Shown piece by piece: positions 10,316 through 19,576 of a DNA stretch of 26,250 nucleotides. Each line of letters opens with the position of its first letter. Positions within the stretch are counted from its first letter, which is position 1. The position numbers and the translations under genes are program-made. Source of the DNA: Paramacrobiotus richtersi (Eukaryota; Tardigrada; Eutardigrada; Parachela; Macrobiotidae); contig JAQGAU010000565.1 of assembly GCA_034698045.1 (NCBI GenBank), positions 1 through 26,250 on the forward strand, in the 5' to 3' direction. The notes beneath the pieces were generated by a model that had not been told where the DNA came from, did no database searches, and saw only the letters and a list, made by a program, of their open reading frames with translations.

Positions 10316-10388
10316 GTAAGTGTTGACTGGAGAAACAAGCAGTGATTGTTTACGTCTGTCCATGGACTAACTTTTTGTACTGTTGCAG
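10316..10388 (+). other. Intron 2 of the Helitron gene (73 nt)
   Basis: A consensus GTAAGT donor follows EIFGRIEGYCL. TTTTTGTACTGTTGCAG precedes TIEFQ. The joined reading (phase 0) runs into the canonical EFQKRGLPH block, apart from a one-base deletion just after EFQ. Confidence 0.75.
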
Positions 10389-12009
10389 ACAATAGAGTTT
10401 CAAAGCGAGGGCTCCCACACTGTCACATGCTTTTATTTATCGACAAAAGAGAGCAGTGGTGGAACCAGAAACTATTGACAAGATTGTCTGCTGCGAAATA
10501 CCGGATCCAGTTACAAACCATGTTCTACATTAGAGCTGCAGAAGTATGTTGGCGGCTCAACAAGTACGAGATGCAGCTCATGTCTCACTCCATCATCCGC
10601 CTGCCCGTTCATAAACCGGACGAGCAGGATATCTTCTTTGAAGCCGGACAGGAGGAGCAGGCAGTGGAGTTAGGAACAAACCGCGACACAATGCTGACTG
10701 CTTGATTTAAACTGAATGCGTCGAATCCCGAAGCATATACGCCTCTGTATCACGATGTTCCTGACCACTATCGATTTGAAAAAGGAGAGTGGATAGAGCG
10801 CTCGCGAGACACCAATTTAAAGATCATCGGACGGATGTATACGGTGAACCCTCGCGATCACGAGCGGTTCTATCTGCGTTTATTGCTCCTTCACGTTCCC
10901 GGTGCATGCAGCTTTTCGGATCTCAGGACCGTCGAGGAAGTTGTCGTTCAGACGTTTGAAGAATCAGCTCGATTACGAGGATTGATAGAGAACAGCGACC
11001 AGTGGATCCAGTGCATGGAAGAAGCAGAATACGCTGCTATGCCAGTTGCGATTCGTAGCCTGTTTGTAACGATACTTATTTACGGTCACCTTTCCCCAGC
11101 TGACGCGCGCTTTATTTGGGAACGATTTTGTGGTTGCATGTGTGAGGATTTTCGGAATAATCGTTCCCCAGAGTCCGCACTGTATCTAGCATACTGCGAT
11201 ATCAATAAACGTCTCGATTCGTTTAGTGTCAGTATGTTTCGTCCGTACGGGATTCCAGAGCCGCCAAAACCAGCAGATATCGTGGAGGAAACTGTGGACC
11301 AAAAAGCGGCATTGGAGAAAGGAGTCGCCATGTTTGCCATAATGAACGAAGCTAAAAAAACTGTAGTGGATGCGATTCTTAGCGCAGTACATGGCAAATC
11401 TGATCGAAAGTGTTTTTCATTGACGCCCCCGGGGGCGCGGATAAAACGTACGTTATCACCGCGCTTGCGCACCATTTAACTGGCGAAGGCGTTCCAGTTA
11501 TGTGCATGACAAGTCCCGGGACCGCCGGTAATTTACTGTCGCGCGGAACTACCGTCCACACGGGTGTGGGTCTGACGCTATCGCTCAATGAAAACTCGCG
11601 ACTCTACGTTAGCTCTCGATCTCAACTTGCAACAAAGCTTCGCAATGTGGCAGCAATCCTGTTGAACGAAGCTCCAATGTTGCCTGGAATAGCTCTGGAA
11701 ACGATTGATGTTAGCTTCCGCGAAATGATGGGCAACAACCTACCATTTGGTGGAAAAATTATGGTCTTAATTGGTTACTTCCGTCAAGTTCTCCAAGTCG
11801 TAGTGCACGGAAGCAAGGCACAGCAGCTGGCTGCTTGCATGAAGCGGTCGGTGCTATAGCGATCTTTCAAACCTACCACCTGACCCACAACGTTCGTGCA
11901 AATTCCGGTCAAAATCAGTTCTGCGACTGGCTTCTCCAGCTTAGAGAAGGTATGCTGCCAACCGACGAAGATGACCAAATAACAATTCCAGCTCAGTGCA
12001 TCAGCTCAG

Positions 12010-12292
12010 GTAATGCCGTAAAATAAACTCGAGCATTGCAACCGATACTGAAACGTGCCGGTACGACGGTCATCGTTTCTTTAGTAATCTAAAAGAGCTA
12101 GCGAGTCCTTAGAACGCACTGTAGTTTTACAACGAAAAGTGGTGATGGAAAAATATCTAGCTACGTTCGAATATCTAGCAATCACGAAAATCTAATTGTA
12201 ACGCGTGCTTGAGGCGCGCATCTGTTACCATAAATGTTAAAAATTGTAAACTTAATTCATTAGGCAGCTACTAATATCCATACATTACTTAG
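12010..12292 (+). other. Intron 3 of the Helitron gene (283 nt)
   Basis: The donor is CAG then GTAATG at 12010; the acceptor is TACATTACTTAG ending at 12292. A perfect TACTAAT branch-point-like word lies about 20 nt upstream of the acceptor. Joining in phase 1 keeps the helicase frame open through ..GNIIQEIFGDDIAIGS... Confidence 0.75.
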
Positions 12293-12937
12293 GCAATATC
12301 ATCCAAGAAATTTTTGGGGACGACATTGCGATTGGCAGTACTGAAGAGTTGCTGAAAAGTTTTATTCTCTGTCCGACCAATGAAGAGACCTTGGAGTATT
12401 AATGACGAGATAGTGGCAAAACTACCTGGTGAAGCAGCGACCTATACAAGCGTGGATACTGTCGTATGCGATAACAGTGAAGATCCCTCGGAATTTCCGG
12501 AAGAATTTCTCTATACACTAACACCAAGTGGATTACCTCCGCATATACTAACGCTGAAGGTTGGCACTGTAGTGATGTTACTGCGCAATTTGGATGCAAA
12601 GCACGGGCTTTGCAACGGCACTCGCATGATTATAAGAGCGCTTAACCGCTACAGCTTGGATTGCGAAATTCTAAGCGGTTCCAGCAGGGGGAAACGAACG
12701 CTTATTCCAAGGATTAAGCTACAACCCACTGGGGACTTTCTACCATTTTCCTTCAGCCGGTTACAGTTTCCCGTACGTATTGCTTTCGCAATGACGATTA
12801 ACAAAGCACTGGGACAAACCTTTGAAAGAGTTGGAATTGTTCTGAAATCCCCAGTTTTTAGTCATGGTCAACTTTATGTTGCGTTTCCTCGAGCACGTTG
12901 TTTTGACAATATAAAGGTTCTTCTTCCTGCTGGATAG

Positions 12938-13358
12938 TGTTGTACAAAAAATGTTGTATATAAAGAACTGTTTCGTTGAATCTGCAATTTAAAGCATGAC
13001 CTACGTACGCAGATAACAACGAATCGCCGTTGCGGGAGCAGTTGTGCAACGCTTAGTTTAATATAAACTTTTTCATATTCCAAACCAGTTTGCAAAGCTT
13101 CAGTTGTCTACAAACGGTGCCGATATTCCTATAAAGTACGCTGTCTCAAATTCATAGCAATGCAGAGACATTTTCCAAGAAGTTTTAAGCTTTTAATCCA
13201 GCGCAAAGGTTAGTTGACCCTGAACAAAGCAAGAAAACGGGTACAAGTCAATAGTTGGTTACAAAAGATTTGTTACCTTTAGGCAGGTAACGTGGATTTT
13301 TGAATCCGCAGTCATTTGCATAACTGTAAGATTTTATACTTTAGCAGATGAAACAGAA
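12938..13358. other. No gene; sequence between the Helitron and repeat copy B
   Basis: A hairpin with a 9-bp stem containing one mismatch (GGTTACAAA...TTTGTTACC) lies at about 13255-13276, roughly where a Helitron 3' hairpin might be. It is not followed by a CTRR terminus, so I do not call it the element end. Confidence 0.3.
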
Positions 13359-13610
13359 CGCAGCGCATAGCGTCGCGCACGCTACTTGTCTACTATCTTA
13401 AGCGCCGTATCCTCGGATCTGTTGGTCACGTTTGGATCCCGCCTCCGAAACGTTCTGATTGGTTGAACCAGAACTCATGTGCTTTAGATTCGTTGAGCTG
13501 CACCAACCTCTGCCTTTCTGCCACGTTTGTTTGTTCGTTTGTTCCTGTGCGCTGTTTTAAGCAAATTTCTGCATCGCTGCCAGGTTTGCAGGAACCCAAA
13601 TCTCAAATTA

Positions 13611-14062
13611 ACCACGCAGGTTTGCGAGGCCTCAGTTAAGGTACGCATGTTTGCGGATCCTTAGTTATGTACGTAGGTTTGGGAATCATTGCTGTAGTAC
13701 GCAGGTTTGCCCGTCCTCATTTATGCATGCAGCTTTCAGAGTCGTTTGTTCTGCACGAGGTTCGTGAATACTTCGGTAAGAACGCAGAGCTACGAATCCA
13801 TAGTCATGTACTCAGGTTTACTGATCATTAGTTTAGTACGCAGTTCTAAGAGACCTTATTCATGTACGAAGCTTAACGCGTTCATAGTTATATATTCGGG
13901 TTTGCAAGTCGTCAGTTTGTACAGAGGACCACGAATCCTTGGTTATGTACACAGCTTTGCGAGTTCTTAGTTCTGCATGCAACTTGCAAGTTTGCGAGAC
14001 CTAAGTTTATTACGCTGGATTGCAAGATTTTTGTTATATACGTAGCACTACGAATCCTAATT
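13611..14062 (+). repeat. Degenerate 28-nt tandem array inside copy B
   Basis: About 15-16 diverged units of the CGCAGGTTTGCGA...CCTTAGTTATGTA type. Many are alignable one-to-one with units in copy A, including the odd CACTACGAATCCT unit at the right end. This shows the array expanded before A and B separated. Confidence 0.8.
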
Positions 14063-14638
14063 TTTTTACCAGATTTTTGCTCTCCAATTTGAAACTAAAG
14101 TTCGCAAACCCTTTAACAAAAACGTTTCAGATCGGAGATACTACGGCTTGCTAAACGTGAATAATGCCTGGTCGCATTCAAAGCCATGCGACCAAAAGGT
14201 CATTTTTCTGCCGAAAAAAATTTTCGGTAGAGCAATCAGCTGGTTTTCTGCGTCCGAACATTTATATTTAAGCAACTAGCTGGAATGTGCTCGGCTTTTG
14301 TGCTACGTCTTGAGTAGTTACCGAAGCTCTGTAGATCTGCTTAATGTTTCCTGATTTTTGTTCAGTTTGACTGCTACGTACTCACTTTTTCTTCAGTTTT
14401 TCCACGTTAATCCAGATCGAACTACCTGTTGTTTTAGACTTTCACAGTAGTGCCGCGGCAGTGCAGACAGTTCTTCAGTTATTCGCCATAATCCCGTTGA
14501 ACCGTCGAAGCAAGACCAGTCAACCACAGCGCGTCTGCGCACAGATTTACACACACTAGAACAACCACGTGCTACTTTATTTTGCCGCAGAGGATCATCT
14601 TGAACTAGAACAGACCTTGCGAGTCGCGACCACGGGCT

Positions 14639-14655
14639 GCGGCGCGCAGCGCCGC
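14639..14655. repeat. GC-rich hairpin near the right end of copy B
   Basis: GCGGCGC and GCGCCGC (7-bp perfect stem) separated by GCA. It matches the right-end hairpin of copy C and resembles the left-end hairpin of copy C. Confidence 0.7.
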
Positions 14656-14841
14656 CGCCAGTGCGCAGCAGACGAGCTGTTACTAAAATCCAGCAACAGT
14701 ACATCGTGATTCAGCCCTAACGTTTCTTAGTCGTACCGTGCGTTGGATTCCCAACTGTTACGAAAGTGCCTCTTCATGCAATGTTCTATTGTTAGTACTC
14801 AGGTGAACTGTTCGTACAAAACAACGTTAAGCGCAACGGAG

Positions 14842-14860
14842 CGCGGCGCGTAGCGCCGCG
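14842..14860. repeat. GC-rich hairpin at the left end of copy C
   Basis: CGCGGCGC and GCGCCGCG (8-bp perfect stem) around GTA. In copy B the same position reads as a decayed palindrome. Confidence 0.75.
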
Positions 14861-15172
14861 ACCGCTGCTTGTCTAACTATATTGAGCGGCATATATCCGT
14901 CTGTGTGTTTATAACGGTCGCGCCTTCAAAACGCTCTGATTGGTTGTCCCAGTTCTGTCTTTGATTCATTGAACCAGAGAACCGTTTCCGCCTATCTGCA
15001 CCATTTGTATGTTCTCTTATGCTGTTAGACTCAGCTCTGCTCAACAGCTATTGCTACATTGGTCAGATTTGTTCTTTTGCTGTTAACCAAGCTTTGCTCA
15101 TCTGCTACATATGCTCACTTAAGAATCTCACACGTTCACTACCTGATTATTTAAGGGAGCCGTATTTAAGTT

Positions 15173-15508
15173 ATGTACGCAGGTTTGCGAATTCTTAGTT
15201 AAACACGCAGGCTTGCGTATCCTTAGTTAAGTACGCAGCTATGCGAAAACTTAATTAAGTACCGAGGTTTGCCAGTGCTTAGTTATGTACGCGGGTTTGT
15301 CAGTCTTTAATTATGTAAGCTGGTTTGCCCGTCCTTAGCTATGTACGTTGGTTTGCCAGTCCTTAGTTATGTACGCAGGTTTGCCAATGCTTAGTTATGT
15401 ACGCAGGTTGGCCAGTCCTAAGTTATGTACGCAGGTTTGCCAGTTCATGGTTATGTATGCAGATTTGGCAGTCCTTTGTTATATACGCAAATTTGCGAAT
15501 CCTCAGTT
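15173..15508 (+). repeat. 28-nt tandem array, 12 units, in copy C
   Basis: Exactly 336 nt, which is 12 units of 28 nt in a regular register without indels. The unit starts ATGTACGCAGGTTTGCCAGT and ends CTTAGTT. Central units (about 15313-15460) are nearly identical and outer ones more diverged, as expected if turnover concentrates in the middle. The open frame crossing part of it (15348-15548) is a by-product of the repeat. Confidence 0.93.
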
Positions 15509-15742
15509 AACTAACTACCGTTTTCGAGTGGCACGGTGGTGCAGCTGATGGTCGTCTGTTCTTTTGTTTGTTACTCGCACTAACACCTCTGCACCTTTGG
15601 GGACAAAATCAAACAATGGCAGTGCGTTTGAGTGCATATTTTATCACACTGTGAAACAACGCGCGTGATTCCTTTATTGTTCCGCGGTAAATCGTTTTTA
15701 ACCAACGCGATACTGCGGGACGTAGTGAGTCGCGAACACCTT

Positions 15743-15763
15743 CGGCGGCGCGCAGCGCTGCCG
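15743..15763. repeat. GC-rich hairpin near the right end of copy C
   Basis: CGGCGGCGC and GCGCTGCCG form a 9-bp stem with one G-T pair around GCA. It is equivalent to the hairpin at 14639-14655. Confidence 0.7.
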
Positions 15764-15883
15764 AGCTATTATTAGGCAGACGAGCCTGGCCGCAACTTCA
15801 ACACATTTCGGTGCCCAACGTTTGCTGCTTCAGAGTGTGTTGAATGCCCACTACAGCGCGAGTATCTGATAGTGCTGCTGCGT

Positions 15884-16082
15884 TGCCGCACGGAGTGTTA
15901 GCCATGTTGTCTCGTCTTAGAGAAAGCGATGTTCAAATCATAAGACGAAAATCTTAGTTCAGAAAAAACTTCATTTGAACAACGAATATGCCTAGCACAT
16001 CCAGGGCCTATTTATCGTTTGTTTGACTGGTGTCTTGCTAAAATCTGTTCATGCAGTACGGAGCTTACTTCGGAGAATTCGA
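15884..16082 (+). repeat. Diverged direct duplication, copy 1
   Basis: Shares with 16397-16583, in the same order: GCCATG.(T)GTC.TCTTA, CAACAAACGAA-like, TGCCTA..ACA.CCA.GGCCT, TTTAT/G..TTT, CTGTT.A, and GAGCTTACTTC..AGAA. The similarity is patchy, so the event is old. Copy 1 directly follows repeat copy C and may include part of its right flank. Confidence 0.55.
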
Positions 16083-16396
16083 GCGATGCGAACTAGAGTC
16101 TAAGCTACTGTACGCGCTCGCTGAACGGAAACGAAAAACTGCCCATCCACACACAACTTACCTGATCATGCATTGTGGAGTGCAAGTAGTAATAGTCGAC
16201 GCGCATGTTTTCGAATAGTAGTATTGCGAGTAGTAATAGTCGAATGCACTGCTATGTGCGACATTTATTAAAGCGCGTACAGTACTGTACTTCCAGCATA
16301 CGCCAAAATGGGTTTGAAAATCTAACGTGCCATACGACATGGAAGTAACTCAACAAAGAATGATACGGTACGCGCCGGTTGCAAGGGCGAAAATAA
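16083..16396. other. No gene; short repeats between the duplicated blocks
   Basis: Contains AGTAGTAATAGTCGA twice (16185-16199 and 16229-16243) and a perfect 14-bp palindrome GTACAGTACTGTAC (16277-16290). No coding region is recognised. Confidence 0.6.
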
Positions 16397-16583
16397 AGCG
16401 CTGCCGTACTGAGCGATCGCCATGTCGTCTTAAAAAAAACGACATTTCGAGATTCCTCAAATTCGGAGGAAATTTTATCAACAAACGAAGGTGCCTAATA
16501 CACCCACGGCCTGTTTAGGATTTTTCTGACATGTGGCACGTTGAACTCTGTTTAGGGAGTGTAGAGCTTACTTCTCAGAAAAC
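16397..16583 (+). repeat. Diverged direct duplication, copy 2
   Basis: Second copy of the block at 15884-16082, about 510 nt downstream. No coding content is recognised. Confidence 0.55.
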
Positions 16584-17543
16584 ACACTTGGTCTCTTGGA
16601 GTATAAGTTACGAGGCCCAGCTCGGCCTCCGGCCTTGCTGGGCACACAGAGAATTGTTTGGAATTGAGCACGCGCGGACCTCGAACTATCAAAAGTGCCA
16701 GTATTCTAAGCGTGGTCCACATGTAAATATTTTTTTAGGCCTGGAAACATTTTTCTAACTGCTTTAAACGTCAAATATTTCGACCGTAGAAACTTTCAGT
16801 GAATGTACTGATACCATGTCGTTTGGCTTTCGCTGAAACGGAGCATTTGCGTACAACAGATTATCAAATTTCAAATTCTCAACAAAATTGAATTATGTAC
16901 AGATTTCTAAATACACCAAGAAAGCATTTCCGTATCTCAACAAATTGCTAATTATGGGAGATATCTTATGAATTGACATTCAAAGCATTGTCATACATGT
17001 AGCATTATCCTACATGTAGTGTCATACATAAGGCTCAACGCCTTGTGTTTTAACGCTATATACTTTCTCAGTTAACCCCAACGAAAAACACACATTAATC
17101 GTAAAAAAACACTATTTACAAATTAACAATATGGAAAAGTTATGTGTTGCACGCAGTGTCATGCGCTCTAATGCGTCAGCACGCAAATCGTTTGTGTCAA
17201 ACGCCCGGGTTGCGCTTAAGTACACAGCTGGTGATGCTGTGCGCTTATGAGATTCTGTGACTAAATAGCAAACAAATCTGGAATTAATACATTCACCCCG
17301 TTGTAAGCTTTCGGAAACTGATAAACAGATAGCATTGTTCGACAGAAGCGAAGCAAAGGTCCTCCATACTAAACTCAAATGGATTTCGATGTCTGTCCGT
17401 CCTTCTGTCGGTCATGCATTAGAAGTAGGCTCAGTGTCCTTAAGTTAATGCCGCATTACTGAGGATGGTGATTCCGCTTTCCTTCAGTTTGCGTTGGCTG
17501 GAATTGCACCCTAGAGATACTAATATTAAGCGGACTACCACAC
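16584..17543. other. No gene recognised
   Basis: Only short frames without motifs. A GC-rich stem with a 15-nt loop (GCCCAGC...GCTGGGC) lies near 16617-16645. A small cluster (TCATACATGTAG, CTACATGTAG, GTCATACATA) lies at 16990-17030. Confidence 0.45.
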
Positions 17544-18334
17544 ATGAGACGGAGTAGGCTCCTTTTTTCTACAACAGACTTTCAGAATTACAACAAGGAC
17601 AATCGGCCTGTTACAGAAAAGCCTAACATGAGGGCAGGAGCAAAGCCGAAGACTCGAAGTAGAGGTCGAAGACTCGAAGCGGTAAAAAAGTGGGTCTTGG
17701 CCATGAAAAAGCGTTGTCGGGCAGCCAAATGCGACGAAATAACATTGTGTTTTCACTTGAAACCGAGAACCCTGAATGTCATCAAGGAAAGACTTCGTGG
17801 TTCCACAGTTGCACTTGTCGATGAAGGCCATTTGGTTTATCAAGCCCAAGGGTTTCAACCAGCCTCGGAGACAACTGCCGAAGGCCCAGCATGATCCCTT
17901 GGTTACGCAGGCTTGTCATCCCCTCGAACTCGATGTTTGTGCCCTCCTTCTTCGATGGTCTATTCAGCCTAAGCTTGAAAGCAGGAGTTCCTGCACAAAC
18001 GTAGCGAAAAAAAAGTGTCCATGGCACACCCGAAACGCCAAGGTCGTCTCTGGGCTCGGATCTCGTTAGATCAAAATTGATAGTGAAAGCCCTGTCAACC
18101 CGGATCAGTAAAGAAGAGATTGTCGAGTACATGCATGGCACGCATCCATTGCATTCCCATGAGACAGTCGAGTATGCTGGAAAAGACTTAAATAGGGTTG
18201 TCAAGGCTAATGGCATCGATGTTACCCAAAGCGGTTGTAAGATTAGTCTATTCGCTCGTGTTGATTTTTTCGCTGATCACACTGATAAATCCTTTTTTTA
18301 TCAAGAATTAGCCCCAAAACATTGGAAAACGTGA
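17544..18334 (+). pseudogene. Unassigned ORF zone, possibly a decayed gene
   Basis: A 116-codon frame at 17544-17894 is basic (MRAGAKPKTRSRGRR) and contains the 13-nt direct repeat CGAAGACTCGAAG (17647-17659, 17667-17679). Overlapping its end, another frame (opens after a TGA near 17821) runs through FVPSFFDGLFSLSLKAGVPAQ to one TAG at 18002. It then continues to TGA at 18332-18334 with a protein-like sequence (KEEIVEYMHGTHPLHSHETV, KSFFYQELAPKHWKT), and AATAAA follows at 18407. A 144-codon frame on the minus strand (17782-18216) overlaps, so strand choice rests on the stop plus poly(A) signal. No family is recognised. Mariner-like wording near the end (YQELAPKH) is suggestive, but the spacing from VDEG is wrong for a mariner. 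Confidence 0.3.
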
Positions 18335-18406
18335 GGGGTTGTCCGTCCCTGAGAGGTCCAGTAACGTGTTTAGTAGCATTTTCGGACACCGGATACTTAC
18401 TGACAC

Positions 18407-18412
18407 AATAAA
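18407..18412 (+). terminator. Polyadenylation signal AATAAA
   Basis: 73 nt after the TGA that ends the 17544-18334 ORF zone. It supports plus-strand transcription of that zone. Confidence 0.4.
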
Positions 18413-18557
18413 AATGCTATCACGGTTGTCTGACTAGCCTGATTGCATTCTTTACATGGAAGTTCTTGTAAAATGCAAAAGCGTAACAGTGGTAAAAGAC
18501 TGAGGCTACTTTAAGTAAACGGCCAGAAAAGAACTATGCAAGCACTTTCTGGCAAAG

Positions 18558-19576
18558 TCAGCATAGCTGAGTGTATGTAATGCATGGATCGGCCCACATT
18601 CGATTGAAGTCTTGGATAGAAGAGTAGTGAATGCCCATAAAATCTCTCTTTGGACAAGGAGTTTGCCTCTGCACCCAATCATGACCCCATCCGTACATTG
18701 GCACTGCCTTCCTTGTAAGATTTGCTATACTCGCTAACAATCCGCATACGTACACATCGTCGTTGAATGTGCGTTGAACGTTCCTACTTGCAAGCAAGAC
18801 CCTCTTTAGGAAACGGGTCGGGAAGGCGTATAAAATTCCTGACAAATATTCCGTATATACGTCCGATAAATACTCTTCTCTTGGAACATAGTACTTTGTG
18901 CCAACATTTCTGATAACTGGTGAGCCCTTGTTAAACATGGCGCCATAAACAAAATCAGTATGTTTATTTGCTTGCAGAAACTTCAGGTACATCGGAAGGT
19001 TAACCCACATATCATCGTCAACTTTAGCTGTGTAGGTGGATTCCGCGCAGAATGTATGGGCCCATTGAAACAGGTGAAGCGATTTTTCAGCTGCGCTGCG
19101 ATACACATCATCAAACCGATTTGACTGGATAACATCTCCATATTTCTCAGCTTCGGATCGCATCCTACGATTCGCCTGGGGATCATATGTTCTACCAAAC
19201 ATAAACAACAGCCGTACACCGCAGACAGGGTTAGCGATCGAACCCCACGTGTTTCGGATTGTTTGCCGTAGGTCAAAGCCGTTTATTCTGGAAAACGCTA
19301 TTATTGTTAGGAAGGGCGGCTCTGGAAGACTGCGGCACGGCTTAGGCAAAATATCGTATTGGTTTGCTATTTCCCGTTCCGCCTCTGTGTAGCGTCTATA
19401 TCTACCGTAATCTTGTAACCGTGAGCTTTTGGGATAGAGGCACGCTTTGCGTCGCTGACATCATAGTCCGCCCAGGAAATCCTTGCGTTAAAAGTCAGTA
19501 AAGTAAAGCAAATGAAAACGGCTACCATCACCAGGAAAACAACAACAGCGGCTTGCCTTCTTTTTGGAATGAACAT
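18558..19576 (-). CDS. Beta-1,3-glycosyltransferase (GT31, galactosyltransferase family), one frameshift
   Basis: Type II Golgi membrane enzyme expected to transfer a sugar from a UDP donor in beta-1,3 linkage. From the ATG at 19576 comes a short cytoplasmic basic tail (MFIPKRRQ), then one membrane anchor (AAVVVFLVMVAVFICFTLLT) and a stem. The catalytic part (codons counted from 19349) has FDLRQTIRNTWGS (25-37), the DxD-type metal and donor site KVDDDMWVN (109-117), a LSGILYAFP segment (169-177) and FNDDVYVCGLL (195-205, normally EDVYVG). It ends ITYTQLC. The reading frame shifts between 19430 and 19420, next to an AAAA run. The total span (1019 nt) is one base short of 340 codons, so a single-base deletion or assembly error explains it. 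No intron is needed. The exact acceptor sugar cannot be told. An unusual Asn replaces the Glu of EDVYVG. Confidence 0.9.

Larger units (their letters stand above)
8300..12937 (+). pseudogene. Degenerate Helitron Rep-helicase gene, at least four exons
   Basis: Conserved Helitron blocks run in order: a charged N-terminus of RRA/ESEE type (8300-8640), LGGMDRVCTAC then a Cys pair (zinc-finger-like), FFAHIRRYNSAMAFAS, FGPLTYRISGQLYYFLG, CNEVAAVIVGD, DPMSYPLFFPLG, ALFQQYVVDAYVKVEESRL, SCNPNLNEIRRHLYPGQ, and the Rep HUH motif GLPHCHMLL (HCH at 10418-10426). Then come FYIRAAEVCWRL and GRMYTVNPRDHERFYLRLLL. A PIF1-like helicase follows, with Walker A (11428-11448), Walker B near 11656-11670, HLTHNVRA and, at the end, FAMTINKALGQTF and VFSHGQLYVAF. 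Nonsense codons lie at 8705, 8726, 8771, 9200, 10703 and 11857. Frame changes occur near 10075, 10225, 10400, 11415, 11860 and 12375. About 130 residues after HCH, where the catalytic tyrosines normally sit, are missing. Three GT-AG introns are proposed. The element ends were not found. Confidence 0.93.
13359..14760 (+). repeat. Repeat family copy B
   Basis: Copy B runs parallel to copy A over 13392-14593 and continues beyond the point where A is cut. It begins with a decayed GC palindrome (GCAGCGCATAGCGTCGC) followed by CTACTTGTCTACTAT, matching the clean hairpin start of copy C. It carries a ~28-nt tandem array and ends with a GC hairpin (14639-14655), then GCAGACGAGC and a weakly conserved tail matching copy C to about 14760. 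CCAAT-box-like (CTGATTGG) and GC-box-like words occur in the left block. It encodes no protein. Confidence 0.8.
14842..15870 (+). repeat. Repeat family copy C (diverged member)
   Basis: Copy C lies head to tail behind copy B. The left part shares GCTGCTTGTCTAACTATATT and AAACGCTCTGATTGGTTG with the family. The right part shares CACACT..AACAAC..CGTG, TTATT.T.CCGC, GAGTCGCGA, the GC hairpin and GCAGACGAGC with copy B. The central array is the most regular of the three copies. It is bounded by an 8-bp perfect hairpin at 14842-14860 and a 9-bp hairpin at 15743-15763. Confidence 0.7.

Noticed and set aside
13255-13276. Hairpin as the Helitron 3' terminus
   Set aside because: The stem has a mismatch and no CTRR sequence follows within the expected distance.
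15173-15508. CRISPR-like array
   Set aside because: Units are contiguous with no unique spacers, in a eukaryotic context.
17782-18216. 144-codon minus-strand ORF
   Set aside because: No motif, overlaps a plus-strand frame that ends at a stop followed by AATAAA; strand remains uncertain.
17820-18330. Tc1/mariner transposase remnant (VDEG ... YQELAPKH)
   Set aside because: The acidic residues are about 160 codons apart rather than about 90 and the surrounding motifs do not fit.
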